Assembly (NCBI RefSeq): GCF_025137375.1
Contig: NZ_CP073720.1
Location: 4,178,501 to 4,242,500 of the forward strand
Source: Dactylosporangium fulvum
Lineage (GTDB): Bacteria; Actinomycetota; Actinomycetes; Mycobacteriales; Micromonosporaceae
Length of the DNA: 64,000 nucleotides
Reading direction: 5' to 3'
A model generated the notes under the pieces. It saw only the letters and a program-made list of their open reading frames with translations, searched no databases and was not told the origin of the DNA. A program made the position numbers and the translations under genes. This document shows, piece by piece, positions 57,718 through 64,000 of the stretch (position 1 is the stretch's first letter; every line of letters begins with the position of its first letter).

Positions 57718-58833
57718 GTGGAGGAGCACCTGACCGTGGGACGTGTGGCACAGCTGGCCGGCGCCACCGTCCGCACCCTGCATCACTATGACGAGATCGG
57801 CCTGCTGCAGCCGTCCGCGCGGACCGCGGCCGGATACCGGGCCTACTCCGCGGGCGACGTGGAGCGACTGCGGGAGGTGCTCGCCTACCGGCGGCTGGGC
57901 TTCGGATTGCGCGAGATCGCGGATCTGGTTGACGACCCGGCCACCGACGCGGTCGCGCACCTGCGCCGGCTGCGCGGTCTGCTGCTGGAACAGCGCGACC
58001 GCGCTGCTGCCATGGTGACGGCCATCGACAGGGAGCTGGAGGCCCGGGCAATGGGGATCAGGACGACGCCAGAGGAGCAACTGAAAGTGTTCGGCGCGCA
58101 GTTGTACGACGCCATCGGATCCGCTTACCCAGCGACGCGGCGCACCGAGCCGCGGATCGCCGCGCGCATCTGGGATGCGCTCGGGGACGCGCGAACGGTA
58201 CTGAACGTCGGGGCTGGCACCGGCTCCTACGAACCCCCCGACCGCGACGTCACGGCGGTGGAACCGTCGGCGGTCATGCGGGCGCAGCGTCCCGCGGGCG
58301 CGGCGCCGTGCGTGGCCGCCGCTGCGGAGAGCCTGCCGTTCGAGGACCAGTCCTTCGACGCCGCGATGGCGGTCAGCACCGTTCATCACTGGCCGGACCC
58401 GGTCGCCGGGTTGCGTGAGATGCGGCGGGTGGCCCGCCGCGTGGTGGTATTCACGTACGACGCCGATGACACCGGCTGGCGTCAGCGGTTCTGGCTCACC
58501 CGCGACTACCTGCCTGAATTCGCTGACCTTCTCGTCGGCTGGCCTTCACTGGCCGACCTGACCCGCGCGATCGGGGGCCGCGCGGAGCCGGTGCTCGTCC
58601 CGTGGGACTGCGCTGACGGCTTCTTCGAGGCGTACTGGCGCCGGCCCGAGGCATACCTGGACGAACATGTGCGCCGCGCGGTATCGGTATGGACCAGAGT
58701 CGGGCCGCAGGCCGAGCAGCGGGCAGTAAGCGCACTCCGCGAAGACCTTTCCTCAGGCCGGTGGGCCGAGCGCAACCGCGAGCTCGCCGCCCTCGACGCG
58801 GCAGAGCTCGGCCTCCGTCTGCTCGTGGCCTGA
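57718..58833 (+). CDS. MerR regulator fused to a SAM methyltransferase
   Basis: A 371-residue fusion. Residues 1-75 are a MerR HTH (TVGRVAQLAGATVRTLHHYDEIGLLQPSARTAAGYRAYS) and a dimerisation helix follows (LRRLRGLLLEQRDRAAAMVTAIDRELEAR). A class I methyltransferase covers residues 150-371, with TVLNVGAGTGSYEPPDRDVTAVEPSAVM (SAM motif) and ESLPFEDQSFDAAMAVSTVHHWPDP. In MerR proteins the C-terminal part senses the inducer, so here the methyltransferase may bind and modify the inducer. The GTG at 57718 aligns with the usual MerR start; a GTG at 57736 with a better ribosome site is the alternative. Confidence 0.86.
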   Translation: MEEHLTVGRVAQLAGATVRTLHHYDEIGLLQPSARTAAGYRAYSAGDVERLREVLAYRRLGFGLREIADLVDDPATDAVAHLRRLRGLLLEQRDRAAAMVTAIDRELEARAMGIRTTPEEQLKVFGAQLYDAIGSAYPATRRTEPRIAARIWDALGDARTVLNVGAGTGSYEPPDRDVTAVEPSAVMRAQRPAGAAPCVAAAAESLPFEDQSFDAAMAVSTVHHWPDPVAGLREMRRVARRVVVFTYDADDTGWRQRFWLTRDYLPEFADLLVGWPSLADLTRAIGGRAEPVLVPWDCADGFFEAYWRRPEAYLDEHVRRAVSVWTRVGPQAEQRAVSALREDLSSGRWAERNRELAALDAAELGLRLLVA

Positions 58834-58895
58834 ACCACCATGCGCGAGAACGCCGCCAAGGAGCAGTGGGCCATGTTCGCGGTACTTTGGCGATC

Positions 58896-59354
58896 ATGGC
58901 GGATTGGGTGATTCGACCGGCTTCGGTGGCGGACGTCGAGGCCGTGGCCGAGTTGCGGGCCGTGGTGCTGCAGGCGGATCTGGAGCGGCTCGGGCGGTAC
59001 GACGATCAGCGGGTGCGGCAGCGACTGCGGGACGGATTCGCGCCTGCGCACACCTGGGTGATCGAGGTGGGCGGCGCGTTCGCCGGTTGCGTGTCGCTGC
59101 GGCCGGCGGTGGACGCCCACTGGCTGGAGCACTTCTACCTGGCCCCGCATCTGCAGGGCGGCGGCATCGGGACGGCCGTGCTGCGCGGGTTGCTGGAGCG
59201 GTGCGACCGCGACGGCACCCGGGTCCGGCTCAACGTACTGCAGGGCAGTCCTGCCCGACGGCTGTACGAGCGGCACGGATTCACGCTCGAGACCGAGGAT
59301 TCGGTGGACGTGTACATGATTCGCGAGCCGGCGTTGCCTGTGCGCGACAGATAA
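58896..59354 (+). CDS. GNAT family N-acetyltransferase
   Basis: A 152-residue acetyltransferase. The motif A is FYLAPHLQGGGIGTAVLRGLLER (QGGGIG) and motif B is VLQGSPARRLYERHGF. The start ATG at 58896 has no ribosome site; TACTTT ends 7 nt before it, suggesting a leaderless mRNA. The substrate is unknown. It follows the MerR fusion gene by 62 bp but seems to have its own promoter. Confidence 0.82.
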   Translation: MADWVIRPASVADVEAVAELRAVVLQADLERLGRYDDQRVRQRLRDGFAPAHTWVIEVGGAFAGCVSLRPAVDAHWLEHFYLAPHLQGGGIGTAVLRGLLERCDRDGTRVRLNVLQGSPARRLYERHGFTLETEDSVDVYMIREPALPVRDR

Positions 59355-59397
59355 GGGCCGCCAACCGCGCGATGCCGGCCGATGGCAAGGCGTTTGA

Positions 59398-60297
59398 TCA
59401 AGGTATCGCTGGTTGTGGCGGCTTCCGGATGGCGGGGAGCACTTCGCTCGCCACCGCTTCCAGGACGGTCTCGCTGCCGGCGTACCAGCTGTCCGCCCGC
59501 GGCCAGTGCGTGATCACATCGGTGAAGCCCAGCTCGCTCGCCCGTCCAACGGCGTCGGCGAAGAAGCCTGCGCTGGACAAGGAGAACACCGGCGCGGCGT
59601 CCAGCGACAGCAGCCGGTCCACCTCGCCGGGGCCGCGCCCGGCGTGGGCCTCCGCCTCGCCGAACCGCTCGGTCAGCTCGACCACCGAGCGCCACCACGC
59701 GTCCAGGTCGTCGCAGCGTTCTCCTGTGGTCACCCAGCCCTGCCCGAACCGGGCGGCGAGGCGCATCGAGCGCGGACCGTTCGCCGCCACGACAAACGGC
59801 GCGCGTGGGCGCTGCACGCACCCGGGGGTGCTGCGGGCGTCCACCGCGCGGTAGTACTGCCCGGCGGCGTCGGCGCGCCCGGCGCGCAGCAGCCGGTCGA
59901 GCAGGGTCACGAACTCGGTGAAGCGGTCGACCCGCTGCCGAGGTGACAGCTCGGGCAATCCCAGCACCGCGGCGTCGTAGCCGACTCCGCCAGCGCCCAG
60001 GCCCAGGGTGAGCCGGCCGTTGGAGATGTCGTCAAGCGCGGTCACCTCGCGGGCGAAATGCACGGGATGGCGAAAGTTGGGCGAGGCGACCATGGTTCCG
60101 AGACGGATCCGCGACGTGACCGACGCGGCGGCCGTCAAGACCGGCACCGCATCGAACCACGGACCGTCGACCAGCTCGCGCCAGCCGATGTGGTCATACG
60201 TCCAGGCGCTGTCGAACCCGAACTCGTCGGCCAGCCGCCACCGGCGCGCCGATTGTGCCCACCGTTGGTCGGGAAGGATGACGATGCCCACTCGCAT
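59398..60297 (-). CDS. LLM-class (luciferase-like, F420-type) oxidoreductase
   Basis: A 299-residue TIM-barrel oxidoreductase. It opens MRVGIVILPDQRWAQSARRW, with DEFGFDSAWTYDHIGWR, IRLGTMVASPNFRHPVHFAR, LDDISNGRLTLGLGAGG and ANGPRSMRLAARFGQGWVTTG, which match F420- or FMN-dependent luciferase-like enzymes. In actinomycetes this subfamily usually uses F420. The substrate is unknown. The ATG at 60297 has TAGCGT ending 7 nt upstream, a possible leaderless start. It is divergent from the SDR gene at 60464. Confidence 0.85.
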   Translation of the reverse strand: MRVGIVILPDQRWAQSARRWRLADEFGFDSAWTYDHIGWRELVDGPWFDAVPVLTAAASVTSRIRLGTMVASPNFRHPVHFAREVTALDDISNGRLTLGLGAGGVGYDAAVLGLPELSPRQRVDRFTEFVTLLDRLLRAGRADAAGQYYRAVDARSTPGCVQRPRAPFVVAANGPRSMRLAARFGQGWVTTGERCDDLDAWWRSVVELTERFGEAEAHAGRGPGEVDRLLSLDAAPVFSLSSAGFFADAVGRASELGFTDVITHWPRADSWYAGSETVLEAVASEVLPAIRKPPQPAIP

Positions 60298-60425
60298 GGT
60301 GGACACGCTACTGCCAACTTCCGACACCGCTGCCGTCCGCCTCGCCAGCACATCGTGGACGGCAGCGGCGACAAGCGAACACGGTTCGGGGACGACACCC
60401 GCGACCGCGGGTGTATCACGTTCTG

Positions 60426-60456
60426 TTGACCTCAACCCGGGTTCAGGTGCTTCACT
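60426..60456 (+). promoter_or_regulatory. SoxR/MerR-type promoter of the SDR gene
   Basis: TTGACC at 60426-60431 and TTCACT at 60451-60456 are 19 bp apart. The spacer holds the 20-bp dyad ACCTNAACCCGGGTTNAGGT (60429-60448), overlapping the -35. Both the 19-bp spacing and the ACCTCAA... half-site resemble promoters activated by SoxR and related MerR proteins. The expected RNA start is at the ATG (60464), so the mRNA would be leaderless. Confidence 0.66.
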
Positions 60457-60463
60457 GCCGGCC

Positions 60464-61171
60464 ATGAACCTTGACGGGCTGCGTGTCGCCGTCACCGGCG
60501 CTGGACGGGACACGGGACGGTTGCTGGCAGAAGCGTTCGCCGAGCGTGGTGCACAGTTGTTCCTCTCGGCCCGGAGTCTGGCAGCGGCCGAGCACGTCGC
60601 CGGTGTGATCCGCCGGCGTGGGCCTGGTCAGGCGGAGGCGTTTCGCTGCGATCTGGGCAAGGCCGATTCGGTGCGCGCGTTTGCCGCAGCGTTGGCCGAT
60701 CGAACCGAGCACCTCGATGTGCTGATCAACAACGGTGCTGCCTACATCGACGGTGATGATGTGGGAGACGTTCCGGACGAGCAGATCGAGAGCGTGATGG
60801 CTGCGGGCGGGACCGGCACCATACTGTTGACCAAACATCTGCTGCCGTTGCTGCGGGCGTCACCGAGGCCCGACATCGTGAACGTCATCTCCGCATGCGG
60901 CGAGGTCGGGCACCGCCGTTCCGGCGCGCATCCCGCGTTCTACGCTGCCAAGCATGCCCACGCCGGGTTTGCTGAGATCCTGTCGCACCGGCTCAGGCCG
61001 GAAGGGATCCGGGTGATTTCCCTGTTCCCGCCGGACTTCGTTCAGGATGGACCGCGGCAGGCAAACAGCGATCTCACGGCCCGGTCGGTTGTCGACTGCG
61101 TGCTGTTCGCGGTCGGGCAGCCACGAGACTGCTTCATTCGTGAGTTCCGCTTCGAGCAGGTCCGGCATTGA
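60464..61171 (+). CDS. Short-chain dehydrogenase/reductase
   Basis: A 235-residue SDR. TGAGRDTGRLLAEAF (residues 11-25) is the cofactor loop in a slightly altered form, NNGAAY the NNAG equivalent, and the active-site Tyr/Lys is in FYAAKHAHAGF with the Ser in NVISACGE. The C-terminus (SLFPPDFVQDGP) is typical of substrate-binding loops. The substrate is unknown. Its leaderless, SoxR-like promoter suggests induction by redox-cycling or toxic compounds. Confidence 0.84.
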   Translation: MNLDGLRVAVTGAGRDTGRLLAEAFAERGAQLFLSARSLAAAEHVAGVIRRRGPGQAEAFRCDLGKADSVRAFAAALADRTEHLDVLINNGAAYIDGDDVGDVPDEQIESVMAAGGTGTILLTKHLLPLLRASPRPDIVNVISACGEVGHRRSGAHPAFYAAKHAHAGFAEILSHRLRPEGIRVISLFPPDFVQDGPRQANSDLTARSVVDCVLFAVGQPRDCFIREFRFEQVRH

Positions 61172-61186
61172 CCAGCGCGGCGAGGT

Positions 61187-62371
61187 TCAGGGCTGCGGCC
61201 TGTCGGCCCGGGCCAGGCGTCGAGCGGCCAGTTCCGCGAGCAGAACGGCGCCGTCGAGCAGGACACTGTCGTCGAACCGGGCTCTCGGTGAGTGGTTGTT
61301 CGGCATGACCGTGTGGTCGTCGCCCGCCGCGGCGCCGAGGAACAGGTAGGCGCCCGGCACCCGTTCCAGCACGCGGGAGAAGTCCTCGGAGCCGGGGTCC
61401 GGGTGTTCCATCCGCTGGAACCGCTCGGCGCCGAACACGTCACGGACGGTGTCCTCGACAAAGGCGTATTCGGCCTCGTTGTTGACGGTCGCCGGATACT
61501 CCTGCTCGAACCGTACCTCGGCGCGCAGCCCGTGCGCGGCCGCGATGCGTTCGCACAGCTGCACCGACTCGCGGGCGATGACGTCGGCCGCGGCGGCGCT
61601 GAACGTCCGTACCGTGGCCTCGAAGACCGCTTCGTCGGGGATGATGTTGCGCAGGGTGCCGGCATGGAAGGCGCCGACCGTGACGACAACCGGTTCGAAG
61701 GGTGAGAACCGGCGGCCGACCATCGTCTGCAGCGCCGTCACCATCTCGCAGGCGGCCGGGATCGGGTCGCGGGCGTCGTGCGGCGCCGACCCGTGGCCGC
61801 CCTCGCCCACCACGCGCACGAACAGTCCCGCCGAGGCGGACATCAGCGTCCCGGGCCGGCAGGCGAACACGCCGCGCGGGAAGTCGGTGGCCACGACGTG
61901 CAGCCCGTAGGCCGCGTCGGCCGGGCGACCGGCCGCCGACAGTACACCTTCTTCGATCATCAGCCCGGCGCCGTTGTGGCCTTCCTCACCCGGCTGGAAC
62001 ATGAAGACCACGTCGCCGGCGAGCTCCGCACGCCGGGCGGCGAGCAGCCGCGCCGCCCCGACCAGCCCGGCCGTGTGCAGGTCGTGGCCGCACGCGTGCA
62101 TGGCGCCGGTGACCGTGGACGCGAAGGGCACGTCGGCGAGCTCGGTGACCGGCAGGGCGTCCATGTCGCCGCGCAGCAGGACCACCGGTCCGGGCCGCCC
62201 GCCGCGCAGCACCGCGGTCACCGACGACAACGCGGTGCCGGTGCTCACCTCCAGCGGCAGGCCTTCCAGGGCTTCGAGGACGAGCCGCTGGGTGTGCGGC
62301 AGGTCCAGGCCGATCTCCGGGTGCCGGTGCAGCTCCCTGCGGAGCTCGATCAGATCTTCGCGCAGTCCCAT
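61187..62371 (-). CDS. M20 family amidohydrolase/peptidase (hippurate hydrolase-like)
   Basis: A 394-residue M20D metallo-amidase. Metal-binding motifs: LLRGDMDALPVTE, MHACGHDLHTAGLVGAARLL, FMFQPGEEGHNGAG (general-base Glu-Glu), HVVATDFPRG, and the late NNHSPRARFDDS. A dimerisation domain occurs in the middle (GGHGSAPHDARDPIPAACEMV). It cleaves N-acyl or indole-amino acid type amides. The ATG at 62371 fits the family start (GLREDLIELRRELHRHPE); an upstream GTG at 62407 lies 3 nt after the neighbouring stop. It is probably co-transcribed with the small gene at 62411. Confidence 0.86.
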   Translation of the reverse strand: MGLREDLIELRRELHRHPEIGLDLPHTQRLVLEALEGLPLEVSTGTALSSVTAVLRGGRPGPVVLLRGDMDALPVTELADVPFASTVTGAMHACGHDLHTAGLVGAARLLAARRAELAGDVVFMFQPGEEGHNGAGLMIEEGVLSAAGRPADAAYGLHVVATDFPRGVFACRPGTLMSASAGLFVRVVGEGGHGSAPHDARDPIPAACEMVTALQTMVGRRFSPFEPVVVTVGAFHAGTLRNIIPDEAVFEATVRTFSAAAADVIARESVQLCERIAAAHGLRAEVRFEQEYPATVNNEAEYAFVEDTVRDVFGAERFQRMEHPDPGSEDFSRVLERVPGAYLFLGAAAGDDHTVMPNNHSPRARFDDSVLLDGAVLLAELAARRLARADRPQP

Positions 62372-62410
62372 CCGCGACACGGTACCTGCGGCGGAGGAAA
62401 CAGCCACCGC

Positions 62411-62680
62411 TCAGTTCGGGGCCGTCGCGTCGACCTTGTGGTACAGCAGCCACACACCGGCGTCGATGAGGCCGTGCACGACGTTCATCGGCACCCGCTG
62501 GTCCGCGCCGTGGGCGTAGTGCACGAACTCCACGCCGTCGGCGCGGCCGCCGGGCCAGGCGACCGTGGTCGGGGTGCGGGTGAACATCAGCCCCGCCGCG
62601 GTGAGCGCCCGGTCGACCGCCTCGACGCCGTCGCCCATGGTCACCAGGTGGTACGCGCTGCCGCCCCGGTAGATCCTCAT
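62411..62680 (-). CDS. Hypothetical small protein upstream of the M20 gene
   Basis: An 89-residue protein (MRIYRGGSAYHLVTMGDGVE..., FVHYAHGADQRVPMNVVHGL) without membrane or signal segments. Family not recognised. The ATG at 62680 lacks a clear ribosome site; a TTCAAT 8 nt upstream could be a -10 of a leaderless start. It is divergent from the MarR-GNAT gene, 63 bp between starts. Confidence 0.5.
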   Translation of the reverse strand: MRIYRGGSAYHLVTMGDGVEAVDRALTAAGLMFTRTPTTVAWPGGRADGVEFVHYAHGADQRVPMNVVHGLIDAGVWLLYHKVDATAPN

Positions 62681-62725
62681 GTCGGCCAATTGAACTACCG
62701 GAGGGCTCCCACCGCCAGATGATTG

Positions 62726-62739
62726 CTGACTAAAGTCAG
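62726..62739. promoter_or_regulatory. Dyad at the MarR-GNAT promoter
   Basis: CTGACT-aa-AGTCAG is a perfect 6-2-6 inverted repeat that overlaps the likely -10 TAAAGT (62731-62736) of the MarR-GNAT gene, whose GTG starts at 62744. A MarR dimer bound here would block its own promoter and possibly the divergent one. Confidence 0.6.
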
Positions 62740-62743
62740 GTAT

Positions 62744-63625
62744 GTGGACACGGATCTGGTCGCGGCCGTCCGCCGCTTCAACCGCACGGTGACCCAGCGC
62801 GTCGGCGCGCTCGAGGACGGTTACATGGAGCGGGGGCGGCCGCTCGCGCAGGCACGCCTGCTGTGGGAGATCGGGCCGGACGGGGAAGAGGTCGCCGCCC
62901 TACGCACCCGGCTCGGCCTCGACTCCGGCTACCTCAGCCGGCTCCTGCGCGCCCTCGAGGGCGACGGGCTCGTGGTCGTCGGCCCGTCCGAAGGCGACGG
63001 CCGGGTCCGCGAGGCCCGGCTCACCGACGCCGGCCACGCCGAGTGGCGGGAGCTCGACGAGCGCTCCGACGAGCTCGCCTGGTCGATCCTCCGGCCGCTC
63101 AACGAAGCCCAGCGCAGCCGCCTCACCGCCGCCATGACCGAGGTCGAGCGGCTCCTGATCGCCAGCATGGTGGTGATCGAGCCGTGCGCGGTCGGTGACC
63201 CGCGGGCCCGCGCCTGCGTGCGCGCCTACTTTCGGGAGATCGCCCAGCGCTTCGACGACGGCTTCGATCCGGCGCTGAGCACCCCCGCCGCCGACGACGA
63301 GTTCGTCCCGCCGGCGGGCGGGTTCCTGCTGGCGACGCTGTCGTCCGAGCCGGTCGGCTGCGGCGCCGTCAAGCTGCACCCCGGCGGGCCGGCCGAGATC
63401 AAGCGCCTCTGGGTCGCCGGCTCGGTCCGCGGGCTCGGCGTCGGCCGTCGCATGCTGACCGAGCTGGAGCACTACGCCGCCGAGCGCGGCTGGACCGCGG
63501 TCCGGCTGGACACGAACCGCAACCTGCGGGAGGCGATCAGCATGTACCGCAGTGCCGGCTACCGCGAGGTCGAGCCGTACAACACCGAGCGCTACGCCCA
63601 CCACTGGTTCGAGAAGCCTCTATAG
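62744..63625 (+). CDS. MarR regulator fused to a GNAT acetyltransferase
   Basis: A 293-residue fusion. The winged HTH (residues 1-140) contains LLWEIGPDGEEVAALRTRLGLDSGYLSRLLRALEGDGLV and the wing VVGPSEGDGRVREARLTDAG. The GNAT domain (about 150-293) has IKRLWVAGSVRGLGVGRRML (acetyl-CoA loop RGLGVG) and LDTNRNLREAISMYRSAGYREVE. This MarR-GNAT architecture is known in actinobacteria, with unknown substrate. The GTG at 62744 is placed 7 nt after a -10 and so is probably leaderless. Autoregulation via the dyad is likely. Confidence 0.86.
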   Translation: MDTDLVAAVRRFNRTVTQRVGALEDGYMERGRPLAQARLLWEIGPDGEEVAALRTRLGLDSGYLSRLLRALEGDGLVVVGPSEGDGRVREARLTDAGHAEWRELDERSDELAWSILRPLNEAQRSRLTAAMTEVERLLIASMVVIEPCAVGDPRARACVRAYFREIAQRFDDGFDPALSTPAADDEFVPPAGGFLLATLSSEPVGCGAVKLHPGGPAEIKRLWVAGSVRGLGVGRRMLTELEHYAAERGWTAVRLDTNRNLREAISMYRSAGYREVEPYNTERYAHHWFEKPL

Positions 63626-63660
63626 CCGCTCCCGGCGAGAAGCACCCTGGCGCCTGCGGG

Positions 63661-64000
63661 TCACAGCTCGATGCGGTGCAGCCACAGATGGCCGGGGGCG
63701 ATCCGGGTCAGCGCCGCGTAGAGCCACGCGCGGCGGCCCGGGTCGAGCCGCGGCAGCGTGGCGTCGAAGTCGGCCTGGTCCTTCGGGCGGACCGCCTTCG
63801 CCTTGAACAGCAGCACGATCTCCGGCACCAGGTACGGCACCCCGGCGGCCGTGTGGCGGATGATGTCCCGGTACGGCCGGCGGATGCCCGGGTCACGGCG
63901 GCAGATCCAGACGTCGCCGTCGTGGGGCTCGCGGAACACGTCGAGGTGGTAGCGGCCGGTCTCCGGCGCGCGGACCCAGGTCTGATGGTGCTCGTGGAAC
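63661..64000 (-). CDS. Aminoglycoside-2''-adenylyltransferase-like nucleotidyltransferase (5' end outside window)
   Basis: The frame is open to the end of the window, so the N-terminus is missing. The visible 113 residues include RYHLDVFREPHDGDVWICRR, DPGIRRPYRDIIRHTAAGVP, YLVPEIVLLFKAKAVRPKDQ and LPRLDPGRRAWLYAALTRI, then PGHLWL. This 'LD.F.EP..GD.W.CRRD......Y......T..G.PYL.PE..LLFKAK..RPKD..DF' pattern is the C-terminal half of the AadB-like nucleotidyltransferase family (often annotated 'amino acid transporter' by mistake). Its biological substrate is unknown. Confidence 0.72.
   Translation of the reverse strand, partial: FHEHHQTWVRAPETGRYHLDVFREPHDGDVWICRRDPGIRRPYRDIIRHTAAGVPYLVPEIVLLFKAKAVRPKDQADFDATLPRLDPGRRAWLYAALTRIAPGHLWLHRIEL

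Overview
The window is 64 kb of very high-GC DNA with strong G/C preference at third codon positions, many GTG and some TTG starts, and frequent 4-nt stop/start overlaps. This is typical of a filamentous actinomycete. A multi-PAS chemoreceptor and a triple-CheW protein, a FliA/WhiG-like promoter, a Spo0M homologue, a SigE-family sigma factor, F420-type LLM oxidoreductases and actinobacterial sugar ABC importers without their own ATPase suggest a motile, sporulating member of the Micromonosporaceae (Actinoplanes/Dactylosporangium-like). That placement is an inference.

Layout. 1-4786: chemosensory pair (PAS5-MCP, cut by the window edge; triple CheW) followed by a class IV aminotransferase. 4783-5921: a TerC-family membrane protein behind a yybP-ykoY (Mn2+) riboswitch. 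6086-17251: a galactoside regulon. One arm (minus strand) encodes a lipoprotein binding protein, two permeases and a GH36 alpha-galactosidase. The divergent arm (plus strand) encodes an SDR sugar dehydrogenase, a GntR/FCD regulator, galactonate dehydratase, an aldose-epimerase-like protein, KDPGal aldolase, a PfkB-type KDGal kinase and an SMP-30 lactonase. Together these form a complete De Ley-Doudoroff (oxidative) galactose route from galactoside import to pyruvate plus glyceraldehyde-3-phosphate. 17223-25558: an orphan coding fragment, an ArsB/SLC13 transporter, a His-rich secreted peptide, a GNAT, a membrane protein, a Vps62-like protein, YccF, Spo0M, a BNR beta-propeller translationally coupled to a MoaD/ThiS-like protein ending in Gly-Gly, and a VOC protein. 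25628-28644: a 48-aa ORF coupled to a YdiJ-like FAD/Fe-S dehydrogenase. 28785-34871: a PaaK-like adenylating enzyme, a class C serine hydrolase and a nirBD operon with a small leader gene. 34954-40116: YtcJ-like amidohydrolase, TrpB2, and an ABC exporter pair. 40283-44396: an EAL/degenerate-GGDEF protein, a GNAT, and a 44-aa exported peptide coupled to a lone HTH protein.

44397-46707 is a 2.3 kb gene-free island full of palindromes and decayed tandem repeats. 46708-49918 is a secreted GH92 alpha-mannosidase with two F5/8-type C modules, behind a clear promoter and a LacI-type operator. 50026-64000 contains a methyltransferase/HAD pair, membrane-anchored and integral membrane proteins, a UvrA paralogue, a broken VOC gene, a SigE-family sigma factor with a membrane beta-propeller, a MerR-methyltransferase fusion, GNAT, LLM, SDR, an M20 peptidase, a MarR-GNAT fusion and the end of an AadB-like nucleotidyltransferase.

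Several genes in the last 7 kb look leaderless, with a -10 element 6-7 nt before the start codon. Two of these promoters have a 19-bp spacer filled by a dyad, as in MerR/SoxR-controlled promoters. All family assignments come from reading motifs by eye; no database search was run.
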